Below are positions 11,491 to 24,535 of a stretch of DNA of 64,000 nt, in pieces. The translations under genes and the position numbers were made by a program. How positions within the stretch are numbered: position 1 is the first letter of the stretch; every line of letters begins with the position of its first letter. The stretch is from the NCBI GenBank assembly GCA_027625915.1, contig JANTQA010000033.1, positions 8,308,001-8,372,000 on the forward strand. Direction: 5' to 3'. A model generated the notes under the pieces. It saw nothing but the letters and a program-made list of their open reading frames with translations. It did no database searches and was not told where the DNA came from. This DNA comes from Anaeramoeba flamelloides (Eukaryota > Metamonada > Anaeramoebidae).

Positions 11491-12387
11491 ATGTCAACGG
11501 AATCAACATATAATGATTTCTTAGAATTAGAAAAAAAATTCAAAATGGAAAGAAGAACTCAAAATTTAAGATTGATAAGAAACGAAAAAATAATGTTTAA
11601 ACGGCTTAATGATAAAAAGGTTGTATCAAATCAGTCTAATAAAAAAAGCCAAAATATTCGACGTACCACCTTGCAAAATTTCAATAATCAAAGCATGCCT
11701 TTACCGAATTTTAATACTTGTTCAAATATACAAGATAGAAATAGGTTTAAGTACCCCATACAAAACCCTAACAAACAACAAACTTTTCTCAATCAATCTT
11801 ACTTACATGGTCAAAATATCCAACGAACTCCATTACAAAATGTTAATAATCAACAAACACCAATCCACAATTTTCAAAATCCAAATATCCGACAACAAAC
11901 AATTTCACCAAATATATTAAATAATCAAAGTCAACAACCAATGTACCAAAATTTTAATAACCGACAAAATATACAAAATAGAAATAAGTATCAGTACCAC
12001 ATACAGAACCCTAATACACAAAAGGATTTTCAAAACCAATTCTGCATACAAAGTCAAAATATCCAACGAACTCCGTTACAAAATGTTAATAATCAACAAA
12101 CACCATTACAAAATGTTAATAGGCAACAAATACCATTTCAGAATTTCAATATACAACAAAATTTTCAACAAACACCACTACAAAATATAAATTTAAAGAA
12201 TCGACAAAACCTGTCATTTAACCAATACTTGCGAAATCAGAATATCGTTCAAACACCATTACAAAATCAGCGAACCTTCCCAAACAACCAAACCCAAAGA
12301 ACACCAAGCACCAATACTAAATTAAAAGATTTAATTAAACAGCAAAATCGAACTACCAAACAATTAATACAAATTTTGGAAAATTAA
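11491..12387 (+). CDS. Gln/Asn-rich protein with repeated TPLQN motifs
   Basis: Single exon of 298 residues. The N-terminal 50 residues are charged and helical (FLELEKKFKMERRTQNLRL). The rest is Gln/Asn-rich with a recurring unit of the form QNIQRTPLQNVNNQQ, seen at least seven times in exact or varied form (TPLQN, TPIHN, IPFQN). A short helical tail follows (KLKDLIKQQNRTTKQLIQIL). The repeated Thr-Pro pairs are minimal proline-directed kinase sites (general knowledge). There is no signal peptide or membrane segment. The ATG at 11491 is in A-rich context and AATAAA lies just past the stop. It resembles the 42593 gene in Thr-Pro density but not in sequence. Function unknown; it is likely a disordered, possibly aggregation-prone protein. 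Confidence 0.7.
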   Translation: MSTESTYNDFLELEKKFKMERRTQNLRLIRNEKIMFKRLNDKKVVSNQSNKKSQNIRRTTLQNFNNQSMPLPNFNTCSNIQDRNRFKYPIQNPNKQQTFLNQSYLHGQNIQRTPLQNVNNQQTPIHNFQNPNIRQQTISPNILNNQSQQPMYQNFNNRQNIQNRNKYQYHIQNPNTQKDFQNQFCIQSQNIQRTPLQNVNNQQTPLQNVNRQQIPFQNFNIQQNFQQTPLQNINLKNRQNLSFNQYLRNQNIVQTPLQNQRTFPNNQTQRTPSTNTKLKDLIKQQNRTTKQLIQILEN

Positions 12388-14449
12388 AAAAAAAATAACA
12401 AATAAAAAATAATTAAAACTACTTGTATTATTTGATAAGTATCATATAATCCCAATATGGTTTAACTAAAATCAGAGAAGAAATGAAAGATTATTATTTT
12501 GTTGAGAGGTGTCGATAAGAAGAGGATAACATAAACCAAGTGATTATGTTTTTTATCGTTGTGAAGAAATCATAACTATCTCCTTTTCATGGGCTTGTTC
12601 AAAGTATATGGTTGATTATATAATCAGCCAACGTTGTACTGATTAAAATCAAAAAAAATAAAACCTTAAAATTAAATATTATTTTGTTGAACTTTTCTTA
12701 AAATTTTCTCTTTCATTTAATTCCCGATCTTGAAATTTTAACTTTGAAACTTTCAAATGTTATCACATAAAACATTCTTTAATAATGGTATATTATAAAT
12801 CCCAAAATTCGATAATAACCAGCTTTAATAAAAATTTTTATTATTATTATAATTGAAAAGTGTCAATTACGCTTTAAATGACTTTTTATTTAAATTATTT
12901 AAGATAATTAAAATGTACAATCCTACATTACCGGATTATTAGTAGGGAAGAGCATACAAAAAAATTAATTTTATGATAAAAAGCTAAAATAAAAAATTGA
13001 AATGAAAAAAAAAAAGAAAAAAAAAATTTAAATAAAAAAAGAATTGAAAAGTTGGAATTTCTAAAAATCAAATAAAAAAAAAACAATTCTATTATTTCAC
13101 CAAGAAAACATAAAAGACAAGAGCAAAAATACCTTTACTAGGGGAAAAAAAATACCAGACATGAAAATAATCCCTGAAAAGATTTTTGATTGTTAGATTT
13201 ATGAAAATTGTTATGTAATTGATGTAATTTTGAATCAAATCCTTTTTTTATGAATACAAATTATACAATTATAACTTATCCACTTAATAGAATGGATATT
13301 AATCAAATTACACTTGTTCAAAACACCGCTCTTTAATCAATCAAAAAACAAGAATAAAAATTATCATTTTTAAAACTCTAACAATCTCCAATAAAACTCT
13401 ATTGTTAATCGAAATAAGTTTATCTACTTATGGTTTCCCACAAAATTAAATGAGTGTTTTATAGATGTCTTCGCTTTAATGAACTTTGGGTAGATTTCTT
13501 ACTCGGTTCATAAAGAAATTGGTTCGATTTAACAAAATTTTATTATAAAATATTTGCAATTATACAACAAATTTCATTAAATCTAACAATTAAAAATCTG
13601 GTCTGAGATTATTTTCAAGTTGTGTATTTTTTACAATACTCTTATTTATTTTATAGAATTTGATAATTGGTCATGAATTTTCACTTGATGGTAATTATTA
13701 AATTATCATCGTTTGATTTCTTATCTTTTTGATCTGATTTGCTTTAAACATTTGATATTTGTTGTCTTTGCCTTTTAGATTTTAACTACAAGTTACTCAT
13801 ACTTTCGTGTTTTAGTATCATATCATTGGAAAGTAATTAATTTTTTTTTTCCTTTGAACTTTTCTTCCTAATAATCAAATTATTAACGCAATTCGAAAAA
13901 ATGGATTTTTTTTAGAAAAATCATTAGCTAACATGTGAAGATTTGTTTATTAATTCTCTATTCTTATATTTTTGAAACGCAAATTATCCATTTGTGGAAT
14001 TTTCGGTAATGAATTTAAATAAATTTAGATTAGAAAGAGATTAGATCTCTAAAAATTTTAGCATAATAAGGTTGTTGTTGTGAAAAAAAGGGGAATTTAT
14101 TTAGTAATGAAGACAAGGAATATAAATTTTTTAATATTCATTTTTTAAATTCTATTTGAACAAAAAAAGAAGTATTTTATAAATAAATTATTATTTTTAG
14201 TTATTTATCAAGAGTTTATCTAGTTTTCTTCTTTTATTAAGATATAGAAACTTTCATTATTTTTCTTATATTAAAAGTGTATTTTATTCTCATGTAACCA
14301 AAATATTTTTCAAATTGAGAATAAATAAAAATTCTTTGATTTATCGCGGAATTCTTCGATATGAGGTAAGTTTATTTTTTTTTTTTGATGATAAAAACAA
14401 TGTCTAAATCAAAATAATCTTTTTTTTTTTTTCATTTCTTTTTGAATAT

Positions 14450-15025
14450 TTCCTTAATAAAATTAAGCACTATTTTTTTCTGATTAATATTTTTCGAAAT
14501 TAAGTTCATAACTAAATTCCATTAACCACTGTGATAATTTTTTTTAGAATAAAAACACTCTCAACTTTTGAATATAGAAAATATTTTTTGAAATTACATG
14601 TGCACTTTTTTATTTTTTTTTAAAAAAATTGGGGTTGAGAAAAGCTTAAAATCAAAGACTAAGTTAATATATTAAATTAGAATCGTTTTCCAGAGAGTTT
14701 ATCCTTTTAGTTTAACTTTTTTTTAATTTGGACATTTAAAACTAAAAAAAACATTTGAAGACCAAATTAGTGCCTTTTGTGAAAATAAAATTCCCATAAT
14801 TTAAAATTTGTTTTAGTAAATGAGTTAAAACAAGATAGTTTATATAAAAATATACATAATTTCAAGTTTTAATTCAATGATTTTGGCAAAAAATGTTTTC
14901 AAAAAAAATTAAATTGAAACTTTATTTAATTTTATTTTATCATTTAGTTTTTTTAATTGTATTAATGGAAGGTATTTGATCGATTTTCCATTTTTAGTGT
15001 TTTTTTGGGTCGTAGGGACATACAA
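14450..15025 (+). repeat. Dispersed repeat C, copy 1 (~0.57 kb)
   Basis: Aligns along its whole length with 59310-59875 on the same strand. Shared words include AAAAACACTCTCAAC, TTGGGGTTGAGA, TTCCAGAGAGTTTATC and TGGAAGGTATTTGATC. Differences are scattered substitutions and poly-A/T length changes. No inverted ends and no coding frame are visible, so the class is unknown. Confidence 0.75.
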
Positions 15026-15439
15026 TCAATCTATTTTAGAAATTAAAATTGTTTAGTCTTTTTTTTTATTATAAAAAAAAACTAAAAAATGAACATTTTC
15101 TCATTTAATCTGATTAATCTGTATTATGCATTTTAAAGCACTTCTCAATAAATTTAGATGAAATACTTTATTTTGAGAAAAATTCAGGTAATATAGAAAT
15201 CTTTTAGAAAAAAAAGAAAATAAAAAATCGAAAAATACTTAAATACCAATATATATATATATATATATGATGGCATAACTATTTCACCACTCTTGGTATT
15301 AGCGTAATTTCTATTATTAATCATAAATTATGATGGGGTTATTTTTTCTTATCATTTTTTCACTCTAGTAAATTCTTATAATGTTATTTAAAGTGTTACC
15401 AAGTGCCTATTTTTTTTTATTAATTTCTGAAAGTGTAAA

Positions 15440-15900
15440 AAAATCTAACTGTACTTTTCCAGAATTACAAATAATCAAGAAAAATCAAATATATTCTTCT
15501 TACAAATTTTAGAGAAATAAATGCCAGTTTTTTTTTACTTGTTGGAAATAAACGAGTAAAATCAAATATTTTACTCCTTTCTTTTTATTTTCTGGAAAAC
15601 CTAATGTAGAGTTCTATCAAGTACCTATGTTTTCTTGAGGTCTTTTTTTTTTTTTTTTTTTTTCAAAAATCTATTAATTTTCGTTAGGTTTTTTTGAGTT
15701 TTCTATTTATTTAGAAAATCCATAGATTTTCTTTAGGTTTTTTTTAATTTTTGAAATAAACCGAAAATTTATTAAAATTTTCTATTTATTTTAAAAGTAA
15801 AAAAAAAACCTAGAACACTTCAGAAATAAAATAGAAAACCTCAAAAAAACCTAGAACACTTCACAAATAAACAGAAAACTTAAGAAAACCTACCGACAAA
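15440..15900. repeat. Composite palindrome cluster 1
   Basis: This is a set of adjacent inverted-repeat modules. One is a pair of arms with a GAGTAAAATC / GATTTTACTC core and a TTCTGGAA-type edge, near 15450-15600. Others are AGGTTTTTTTGAG followed by TTTTCTATTTATTT (about 15685-15715), the inverse AAAACCTCAAAAAAACCTAG (about 15836-15855), and arms meeting at GAAAATTTATTAAAATTTTC. ACCTAGAACACTTCA occurs twice. The same modules recur at 21380-21800, 28515-28690, 32985-33175 and 44390-44865. Confidence 0.6.
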
Positions 15901-16459
15901 CTATGGGAGTTAATAGCTTCTCTCTTAAATAAGAATAAAAAAAAAAAAAAAAAAAACGGCATTTTCCTTCACATTACAACCTCGGCCACATATTTAAAGT
16001 ATTACCCTTCACTTTATTAAAATAGAAAACTCGTAAAAATTACTATTTCTGAAAAAGTCCTTACTTTTATAAAACGATTGTATAAAAAATCTCTTATGTT
16101 TTCGAAAACAATTTTATCAATATCTAAACATTTAAATATTGCTTTTCCTATTAGTGTGGTGTTATTAATTAATATTGGCTAAGTTGTGTCATTAAATTTG
16201 AAAAACAAACAAAAAAATGATTTTGAAAAAACAATTATTAGAACAAAATGTTGATAATTAGTTTGAAATTTTTTATTAAAAACAAAAATAAAATAATAGC
16301 GAAAAAAAAAAAACAAATGGGGGTAAAAATAAAAAGATTTTAAAAGATATTTTTCCAAAATTTACCATCCTTTAACAATTAAACTTTCAAGTGTGTGTAG
16401 TTGGTTTGTTTGATCATTTTAAGGTTCTGCAATTTGAGAAAAATTATTTTAATTAACAA

Positions 16460-17769
16460 TTATTTTTTCGTTGCAAAATCAAAAAAAAGTTTACCAGGTA
16501 TTCTTTTTCGTTCCCAATTCATAATAAGATCAATGGGCCTTTCGTTTTGTGATAAAACTGAGGAGCTAGATCTATTACCTAACTCGCTTTTAAATAAAGT
16601 ATATTTTGATTCGTCTTTGATCACAAGTTTTTTACATATCATTGAAATAATTGTATTGGCTGATGTTGAGTGTTCAATTTTTAGCATTTTATAAGAATCA
16701 TCTTTCAAATATACTTTACCAATTATGAAATCTTTCGAGACAATATGTCCACCTTCACTTAACAATTGCTTACGGTTTTTGAATACTAATTTAGTTTTTT
16801 CATAATCTAAATCCCTGAATTTTGTTAAGGCCTCCCATGCGTTTGCGCTGTTGTCAAACACATGATCAATTTCTTCAATTTGTTCCGCTAATACGTGTTC
16901 ATTAATTTGGGTAATCTGTTCTTTTTCGCAAATCATTTTTATTAAATCAAATGTCTTGGTTAAATCATTGATTGGCAATATTTTGTGCATGCCATCGGCA
17001 AAGTGCACAGAAACAAACCCTTTTTTTGTCGGCTTTGTATTTGGTTTTATTGATGGGGGGTGTGGCAATTGTTTCCTCCTTGATTTTTCCCCTCTTTTTT
17101 GCCTCAATTTCTTTTTCTGGGTGTTGGATTCTTGCTGGGTGACAGTCTTGTTGTTGATATTCCGTTTGAGAATACGATTTTCTAATTGTTTGTTTTGTTT
17201 TGGTTGGACTGATTGTTGAGTTAGATCCTTTTGTGTTACTGCTTGTGTTTGTGTTTGTGTTTGTGTTTGTGTTTGGTGTGAGTTTTTGAGTTCATTTGTA
17301 TTCTCTGGTTTTTTATTTTTTGAGTTCACTTGAGAGATAACCGATTCAAAGTATTCCAAAAAGTCTATGATTGGTTGTTGAATTACCGTAGTTTGCTTAT
17401 TTAATTTTTCGATTAAACTTAGGCAAATCTCAAAACTTTTTTCATCATTTGGGTTTGTGAAAAGCTTTTTACAACTATCACTAAACTCTATTATTAAGTC
17501 AACTAAGGCCTGAACTACATTCTGTGTTACCATTTTTGTGATTAGCTTCACATCATAGCCATTTGATTTGCAGAACTGTTGCGAAAATTTGTCAGCTTTC
17601 AAAGACTCTTCAAACATTTCAGATCCAAAGTCTATCAAGTGGATTAAAGATTGCTCAAGATCTTTGACTTGGAAATCCTCAAAAGCTTTACATATAAGAT
17701 CGACAGTTCCGTTGCACTTGTCAATCAAATTGAGCAATTCATCGTGTGACTTGGTTTCTAACCCGTTAC
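16460..17769 (-). CDS. Protein with tandem ubiquitin-like/Ras-association-like domains; 5' end incomplete
   Basis: The open frame runs from a likely acceptor (CTTTCAAAG before 17769) to TAA at 16460, about 435 residues. No in-frame ATG lies before Met about 50 residues in, so a short upstream exon is expected. The first 160 residues are helical. A (TQ)5 stretch, coded by a GTTTGT microsatellite at 17243-17274, and a basic linker (KKKLRQKRGEKSRRKQ) follow. Then come two beta-grasp-like segments: one starting FVSVHFADGMHKILPIND, and one starting GKVYLKDDSYKMLKIEH and closing with RPIDLIMNW and KLFFDF. The close is typical of Ras-association or FERM-F1 folds (family knowledge). It probably binds a small GTPase, and the Ras gene 7 kb away is a possible but unproven partner. 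A candidate first exon lies near 18375-18420; I could not fix its join. Confidence 0.7.
17243..17274. repeat. Coding GTTTGT microsatellite
   Basis: About five perfect units of TGTGTT on the plus strand. They encode alternating Thr-Gln in the minus-strand gene at 16460-17769. The run length probably varies between strains because the hexamer keeps the frame. Confidence 0.75.
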
Positions 17770-19359
17770 CTTTGAAAGATTAAGATAATAAAAAAATTTC
17801 GAAAAGAATATTAACCAGGAACTATTAAAATTGGTTTTTTGCTCACAAAAACCGCTTACTGTTTGTTTAACAACAAGAAACAAAATTCCTTTTTTTTTCC
17901 TCTTGTATTTTTTGAAAAAGGATCCACAAGGCGAAAAGAAGGATTTTGTTTTTCGAAAAATAAACCCAACCCCAAATGATAATTAAGTTTACTCTTGTGT
18001 TTGTATCTCTTTAATATAAAAAAAAAGCATTCAAATTGATCAAATCAATTGGGTTTTGAAGAAAAAAAAAAATAAAGAAAACAATTCGAATCAAAAAAAA
18101 AAATTACTTTGTTCCTGTTGCATCTTTTCAAGAAAAAAAACTAAGAAAAATGTTATTTTCGCTTTTTCGAATTTTTTCTGTTTGAGAAAACACTTTGGGA
18201 AGACAAAACATAACCTGAACAACTCAGTCAAAATTAGAATGGATTTTTGGAGTATTCTTCTTTATCAATATTTTCCCAACTTGTAATTTCCAGAAACAAA
18301 AGATTTGTGGAAAAGCAATAATCCTATTAACGCCTTAACCCAGAATTTTTATCAAGTTATATAATCAAGAGTATACCTGTCTTTTTTGATCTGCGAATAC
18401 TGCCTTTATTATCAACAACATATTGTTAAACTTGTAAAAATTACAAAGTTAAGAGATCGTCTTGAATTGAAAATTTTTGATTTTATTGAGATTTTTATCT
18501 TTTGAGTAAAACTCTTTTTTACACTTTAAATCAAATTTGAAAAGCCTTAACAAAGTTTTAAATATCAAAATTCAATGGGAATCTGTATTTCACTGTTCTT
18601 TTAAAGTATTACCGAATTTAGGGTAAGGGTACCAATTTACTGGAAATTAATGGGGAAGGTCTTTTACATAAGGGTCAAAAAATAGCTTTTAAAAAAGTTG
18701 TGGCATTTTACTTTTTTTGAAAAGATTAATTGCAATATCCTTACTGATAAAATGATTCTTTGAGTGACAAGGGATATTGAAACTCTGAAATGGGAATAAA
18801 GTTAGTTGCTCTATTTGAAAAGAAAAGGAACCTAAAGCAACCAATATTGTTCTTTAAATTTTTAATTTTTTGTATTTACTCCTTGAGTTTTATTAAAGTA
18901 AGTTTTGAATTCCGCAATTTTTTTATATGAATGAGTGAAATTAATACTAGAATAAACCTAAAAAAATAAAAAAAAATAGACATATGAAGGTGTGTAATTT
19001 AAAGCAATTTTTTTTTCTGTGGCCAAACAAGAATGATTACCTTTCCAAATTAATTTGTTGTAAATAAAAATATAAAATGTATTCAACCAAAGTACTATTT
19101 TGAAAATTATGCTATTCTTTCTAACCTTACATTGTAACCAGAGTTCTAATAAAAGATCATATTGAATATTCTCATCCCATTGTTATTTATTATTATAAGA
19201 CCTTCAAAACCTTGTTTTACAAATGGATTTTCAAAAGATTTCTATTTTCAAATTTTTTTATCAAATAATCAAAAAAAAAAAGAATATTATTTCAGGGTTA
19301 AAAGGAAAGGTCTGAAAAATCCAAATAAAAAAACAGATACAAAAGATTCAATATAAAGA

Positions 19360-19860
19360 AATAGAAAAATTCTGACAATATTTCATAAAGTGATCAAAAT
19401 AATTAATACACAAAATCCTAAATCTGGGTTTAAAAATATAATCCTTATATTTTTGTTTTACATATTCCAATGTAACATCTAATTGACTACCCAATAGTTA
19501 TATCCATAGTTAAAATCAATTTTAAAGATAAATTCCTTGAAGTTATAAGTAAATTTTAGATTAGGAATGGAATTTGCTTAAAAATTTTTTGTAAGTTCTA
19601 TAGTTTTTTTTTTGAATTTTTCTGTTAATTTGATAGTAAAATTTTTGAAAAAAATTAAATGTTATTTTATAAACCGTTTCTAATTTGATCATTCATTTAT
19701 ATAATTTCTTTTTTTGAAATGGAACTTTAAAAAATAAAAGCCTTTCTTGATTATTATTTATTATAATTCTCTTTTATAAATTATTGTATAGGTCTTTTAT
19801 AAAAAAAAACATATCACTTTTTATTTTGAAACATTAATTAAACTCTTTGACAAGTATTGT
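19360..19860 (+). repeat. Dispersed repeat block B, copy 2
   Basis: It carries AGTGATCAAAATAAT near 19390, TACCCAATAGTTATA near 19491, ATGGAACTTTAA and ATCACTTTTTATTTTG in the same order as 2990-3500. Non-coding and diverged from copies 1 and 3. Confidence 0.55.
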
Positions 19861-21379
19861 TTCACAATAATAGAAAAAATCAACTTTATTTTGGTTTTTG
19901 ATGTTTTTTGGGTTATGAATTGGTTGAAAATCTAAAATAAAAAAAAATGAAAAATCTATAATTAGGAAGAAAAATTTGAAAAATATTAGATTTTCTCTAA
20001 TTAATCTGAATTTGATGAATTTAATAAAAATTATAATTATCTATCATATTAAGGGAGGTATTATTTTTGAATAATAATTGAGATTTTTTAAAGATCTTAA
20101 TTTTTTTTATTTTTTTTTTTTGTAATTTGGTGTTTCTGGCTTATGAAATGGATGAGTTAACCTCATCTAAACAATTTATTAATTTGAGTCTATTATTTGA
20201 AAATCAAATTTTACATATTTACAGTATAAAATGAAAAAAAGTAACATATTATTTATATTAAAAATTAAGTAAATTCTTGAAAATGGTTAAATATTTTTCA
20301 TTTTATGTTAGAAATTTTTGATTTTTGAAAGAAAATTTTTTATTTGGTTATTATTTTTCATTGTTTATAATTCAATACAAATTGCAACCTATAAAACTTC
20401 TCGATGAAATAGGTTATTTAATAAATGGAAAATAGGTTAGAAGTTTAAAAAAAGTTTCTTTTGGTAATTATTATCTATACATGCAAAGTTATTTTTTATT
20501 CTTTAAAGTTTGAAAATAGTTTTTTTATTATAAAAAATGGAAAAAGAAATGTAAATATATTTGCAATTTTGAAAAAAAAAAAAAAATTAATAAATTGTTT
20601 GGACTTATTCACAAGAATTCTTCTAACATTTCCAAACATTTTTCTCAAAAATATTTTTTTTTAGAATTTTGCGGAAAAAATTATAAAATTCCCAAATATC
20701 TTCATAAATTGTTTATTTTTAATTATTGAATTTGATCAAAGAGAAAAAACACAATTTATTTTTTTTATGATTATTGAAGAAGTGTAAATTACACTCTAGT
20801 TGATGTTAGACTAAAATTCACTTTTAGAAATTTAAGCCTAAAATCATAGATTTCAAGATTATTAATTAATAAAAATAATTTCAAAGCATCCTGTTTAGAA
20901 ATTAATTCACTAAGATTTTTTTCTTTTGATTTATATCGAAATATTAACCTATTTTTTCATAGGGAGAACATACCCATAAAAAATGATCAATATTTTTAAT
21001 AATTTCCTTTTGTTCACATTTTAAACATAAAGGACAAAATTTATTTGAATTTTATTGATTATATATTAAATATCTAAACTCTTTTTCAAAAATTGTGACT
21101 CACCTGAAATAATAAATTGAAAAAAAAAAAATTACCCTTTAGTATTCAAGAACAATTAATAACTAAATATGATTTTTAATTCACTTTTAAGTCATTTTAA
21201 ATCTATAAAAGCCTGATATATTAAAAATTAAAAAAAAAAAAAACCAAAAACTAAAAAAAAGTGAGTCACAATTTTTGAATAGAGCATTATTTTAAGGAGT
21301 TAAGAAATGATTAGAATTTTAGAATTGTTGAACTTGGTGGATAACTTATTTATTTTTTTGTTTTAAATCAATACTTTTG

Positions 21380-21800
21380 ATTTTTAGTTCTTGTAAAATA
21401 TTTAAGAGAAGTGTTGTAGAGTGCTTTATAGTGCATGGAGTGTTTAGGTTTCCCAAAATTCAAAAGTATGGAGTAAAATCAATGATTTAAATCAATTATT
21501 TTAAATTCTGGAGAAACTAACAAAAAATTTCATCGGACACCCTAAGGTGCCTTGTTTTTCAAGAATTCGGGAGAATGGAGAAAAATTAAATATTTTACTC
21601 AATTCATTTAAATTCTTGAAAGGTTAACTGTAGTTTTCTTGAATTTTTCTGATTTAATGGTAAAATTCATTGATTTTACAAATAAATAGAAAACTCAAGA
21701 AAACCCAATAAAACAAAACAAAAAGTGAAAAGGTTTTTTTTTAATTTAAGAAATAAAAAGGAAATTTAAGGAATTATCTTTTAATTTCTCAAATTAAAAA
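21380..21800. repeat. Composite palindrome cluster 2
   Basis: Modules seen: GAGTGCTTTATAGTGCATGG leading to AGTGTTTAGGTTT (about 21419-21451), two GGAGTAAAATC / AAATTCTGGA-type arms (about 21455-21620), AAATAAATAGAAAACTC (about 21681), and an arm pair AATTTAAGAAATAAA / ATTTCTCAAATTAAA (about 21738-21800). These match clusters 1, 3, 4 and 5 with different module order. Confidence 0.55.
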
Positions 21801-22107
21801 AAAAACGACATTTCCAACTTTTGGAATTCAGCAACTCTTTATTTGTGTGTATTATCTTTCAAGTGTTAATTCAATTAAATATTTTGAATGTGAGTTGATT
21901 TCATTATTTATTCTTTGACTAAAAATTATTTATTTTTCTAGATAAGTCAGATTTATATTATTTACAATAAGTTTGAATTTAAATTTCCTTTTATTTACTA
22001 AAATTATCATATTTTCAATTTTAAATTCTGTTTTGTAAATAGGAATTGGAGTATTTCTGTTTATTTTACATATTTCAGTAATACATGAATTACTACATGA
22101 ATTTAAA

Positions 22108-22307
22108 TACAGTCGGTTCGACTATTAAGATACAAATGTTCAACCAAATTTAAGGTACAATAAAAATCTCAAATTAAGATGTACATTTTTTGTGATTTTT
22201 TTGTCAAAAATTATTTTACTAGAATTTGAATTTTGTGCCTTAATTTAAGATTGTTTTGTGCCTTAAATTTTGTTGAAAGTTTGTATCTTAAAAGTAAAAT
22301 CGACTTG
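22108..22307. mobile_element. TA-flanked hairpin MITE, copy 2 (diverged)
   Basis: Starts TACAGTCGGTTCGACTATTA, and the right side keeps TTTTGTGCCTTAA boxes and AAAGTTTGTATCTTAAAAGT. It has the same length and arms as the 53-58 kb copies but with many mismatches and a worn right end. An old copy. Confidence 0.7.
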
Positions 22308-24535
22308 TTTTTATTGAATTTATTTCACAATTGAAAATTTCTAATCCATATATTAAATGACTTATTATATAAATTTATTTAGTCTCATTTTTAAATTATT
22401 CTTAGAAGAAAGGTTATTGGATAATTGTTTACAGTTGTTATATGTTTTTTTTTTGATTTTTTGAAATTAGAAAATATATTTGAATTTTTTTCAAAATAAA
22501 TACCCAAAAAATTGTAATTGATATAAACCTTTTTGATATAATTCTTTTACCTTTATTAGGTTTTAATCAAGATCGAATAATAATTTCATGTATTAACTTT
22601 AAACTTTGGTTGACTTGTATTATATATATATTTTTTTTTACAATTAAAATTAAATCTTATTCAAACATTTCACAATGGAAACTTAATGGTATAATTCCTA
22701 ATAAAGGAAAATGGGAAATTCGTTCAAATAAGCTAGGAGATAGTGTTATTATTATAAGATACCCATTCCTACCCATTGATAGTATCTTAATATATATTTT
22801 TTTGATAATTTCATTTTAATATTAATTTTTTATTGTTTTTCTAATTATTTTATAATTGCTTGAGTCAAAGCATATTGTAAAAAACGAAAATTTATTTTTC
22901 CTTAGTTTTACAATTAATAATATACATTTCTAAAATTGGAAATTCTTAAATTTTGGTTTAATTTGATGATTTAAATTCTATATTAATTCTAAGAAACAAT
23001 TTATTTTTTTGGAATTGGTTATTGATTCAAAGGAAGGAAAATCTAGGTAGAAAAAAAATTGTAAAATGTGAACTTTTACGACAACTTTTATAAATATAAT
23101 TGATTACCCAATTTGATCATTTCATAATATAACTGAACCAGTTCAAATTTATCAAAGTGTCACAAAAAAAAAAACAAGTTAAAAAAAATTTATTATTTAG
23201 AAATTATTTATTTTTTTTTTTTCCTACATCCAATAAAAAATTATTTTTAACAAAAAAAAATTTCTAAAATGGACAAAGTAACAAATTTTAAATTTCTTCC
23301 TCATAAAATTAAAATCAAAGTGGTTAAAGTATATTACAACCCTATAGTTATTTTCTGGGTTCTTTTTCGTTATATGATTACTTTCCCTTTAAAGGTATTC
23401 CCCAAATTAGATAAACAAAGTTGAATTTCAAAATCAATATTAAAAAAATTTTCTGCGTTTCAGTATGATATAATTTTTTGAATATTATGAATAGGAGAAA
23501 TTGAAGTGTTTAAATAAAAATATTAAATTGATTACAATGTTATTGGTTCTTTTCAATTTTTTCTACTTGTTAAAGTTACTTTTTCAAATATTTTTTAAAA
23601 AACAACTAAGATTATTTTATTCTGATTTCAAGGAAACAAAAAACCAATTTTTTTGTTTGGTACCAAAATTCTATAAAAAAAAAAAAGAATCTTTTGATTC
23701 CATTTCAAGGTAAAATATTTTTCTTAGGGATAATAAACAGAAAAATCATCAGGGGTGATGACAAGATGATTAAAACCAAAATCTCAAGAAAAAAAACCTC
23801 AAATATTTATCTTTTTGAGAAATATTAAATTCTTGAAATTTAAAAAAAAATTACTATTTATTAAATTTTAAAAATAGTTCAATTTGATGAAAAAATAAAT
23901 TTAAAGAAGAAATAAGTTGAGACTTCTCATTGAAATAATAAAAAAAAAAAACATTTGATTTCATGCAATAAAAAAAGAATTATTTGAGGTTATTTTTTTC
24001 TAAAAAACAATTAAAATATCCACTCTGAAAATTGTATTATTGTGAGTTTTGATAATTTTTATGTTGGTCAGGTAAATGATTGTATTTTTATTTATTGAAG
24101 ATATTATTCTTCTTTTTCTTTATTTATTTTGATAAATTTTCTTTATTTACTCCTAGCTCTCATTCAAATCTTGAAAACTGATCAAAAAGTTTCTCTTGTT
24201 GTAATAACAAGAAGTTTATTATTTTCCCTAGAATGAAAATTAGTTCACAAATTCAAAATTCTAATTCATTTATAAAACTTTAAATTTATTGTTTTTTTTA
24301 ATAAAATCTTTTGTTTTTCATTAAAAAAAAACCAAACTTTTATAATAAAAAAAATTCATTTTAATTTAAAATAAGAAAAAAAAAAAAAAAGATATTTTTA
24401 AGAATATATTTAGTTTGTTTTGTATAGTCAAAATTTAATTTTCAAAAAAAAAAGGTTTTTGTTATAAATCATACAAAATAAAATTAAAGAAAAGATCTCA
24501 TTTTGTTGAGTTGAGGCAAATTAGGTACAATTTCT

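Larger units (their letters stand above)
12388..16459. other. Intergenic, repeats only
   Basis: No gene is supported. It contains a less AT-rich patch at about 12470-12640 with the near-palindrome TGGTTGATTATATAATCAGC at 12609, the long dispersed repeat at 14450-15025, a short TA run near 15250, and a composite palindrome cluster at 15440-15900. Confidence 0.55.
17770..24535. other. Intergenic, no gene seen beyond possible first exon
   Basis: Contains the undetermined 5' end of the minus-strand gene at 16460-17769, repeat block B copy 2 (19360-19860), composite palindrome cluster 2 (21380-21800) and a diverged hairpin MITE (22108-22307). The short frames at 18056-18286, 19162-19356 and 22610-22819 are Lys/Ile/Phe-rich with no homology I can see. 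Confidence 0.55.

Noticed and set aside
16401-17219. Plus-strand frames of 87-97 codons
   Set aside because: Antisense to the Ras-association-like gene; the minus-strand frame is far longer and has domain-like patterns.
22610-22819. 69-codon frame with a hydrophobic end
   Set aside because: Composition follows the AT background, no homology is recognised, and no splice context improves it.
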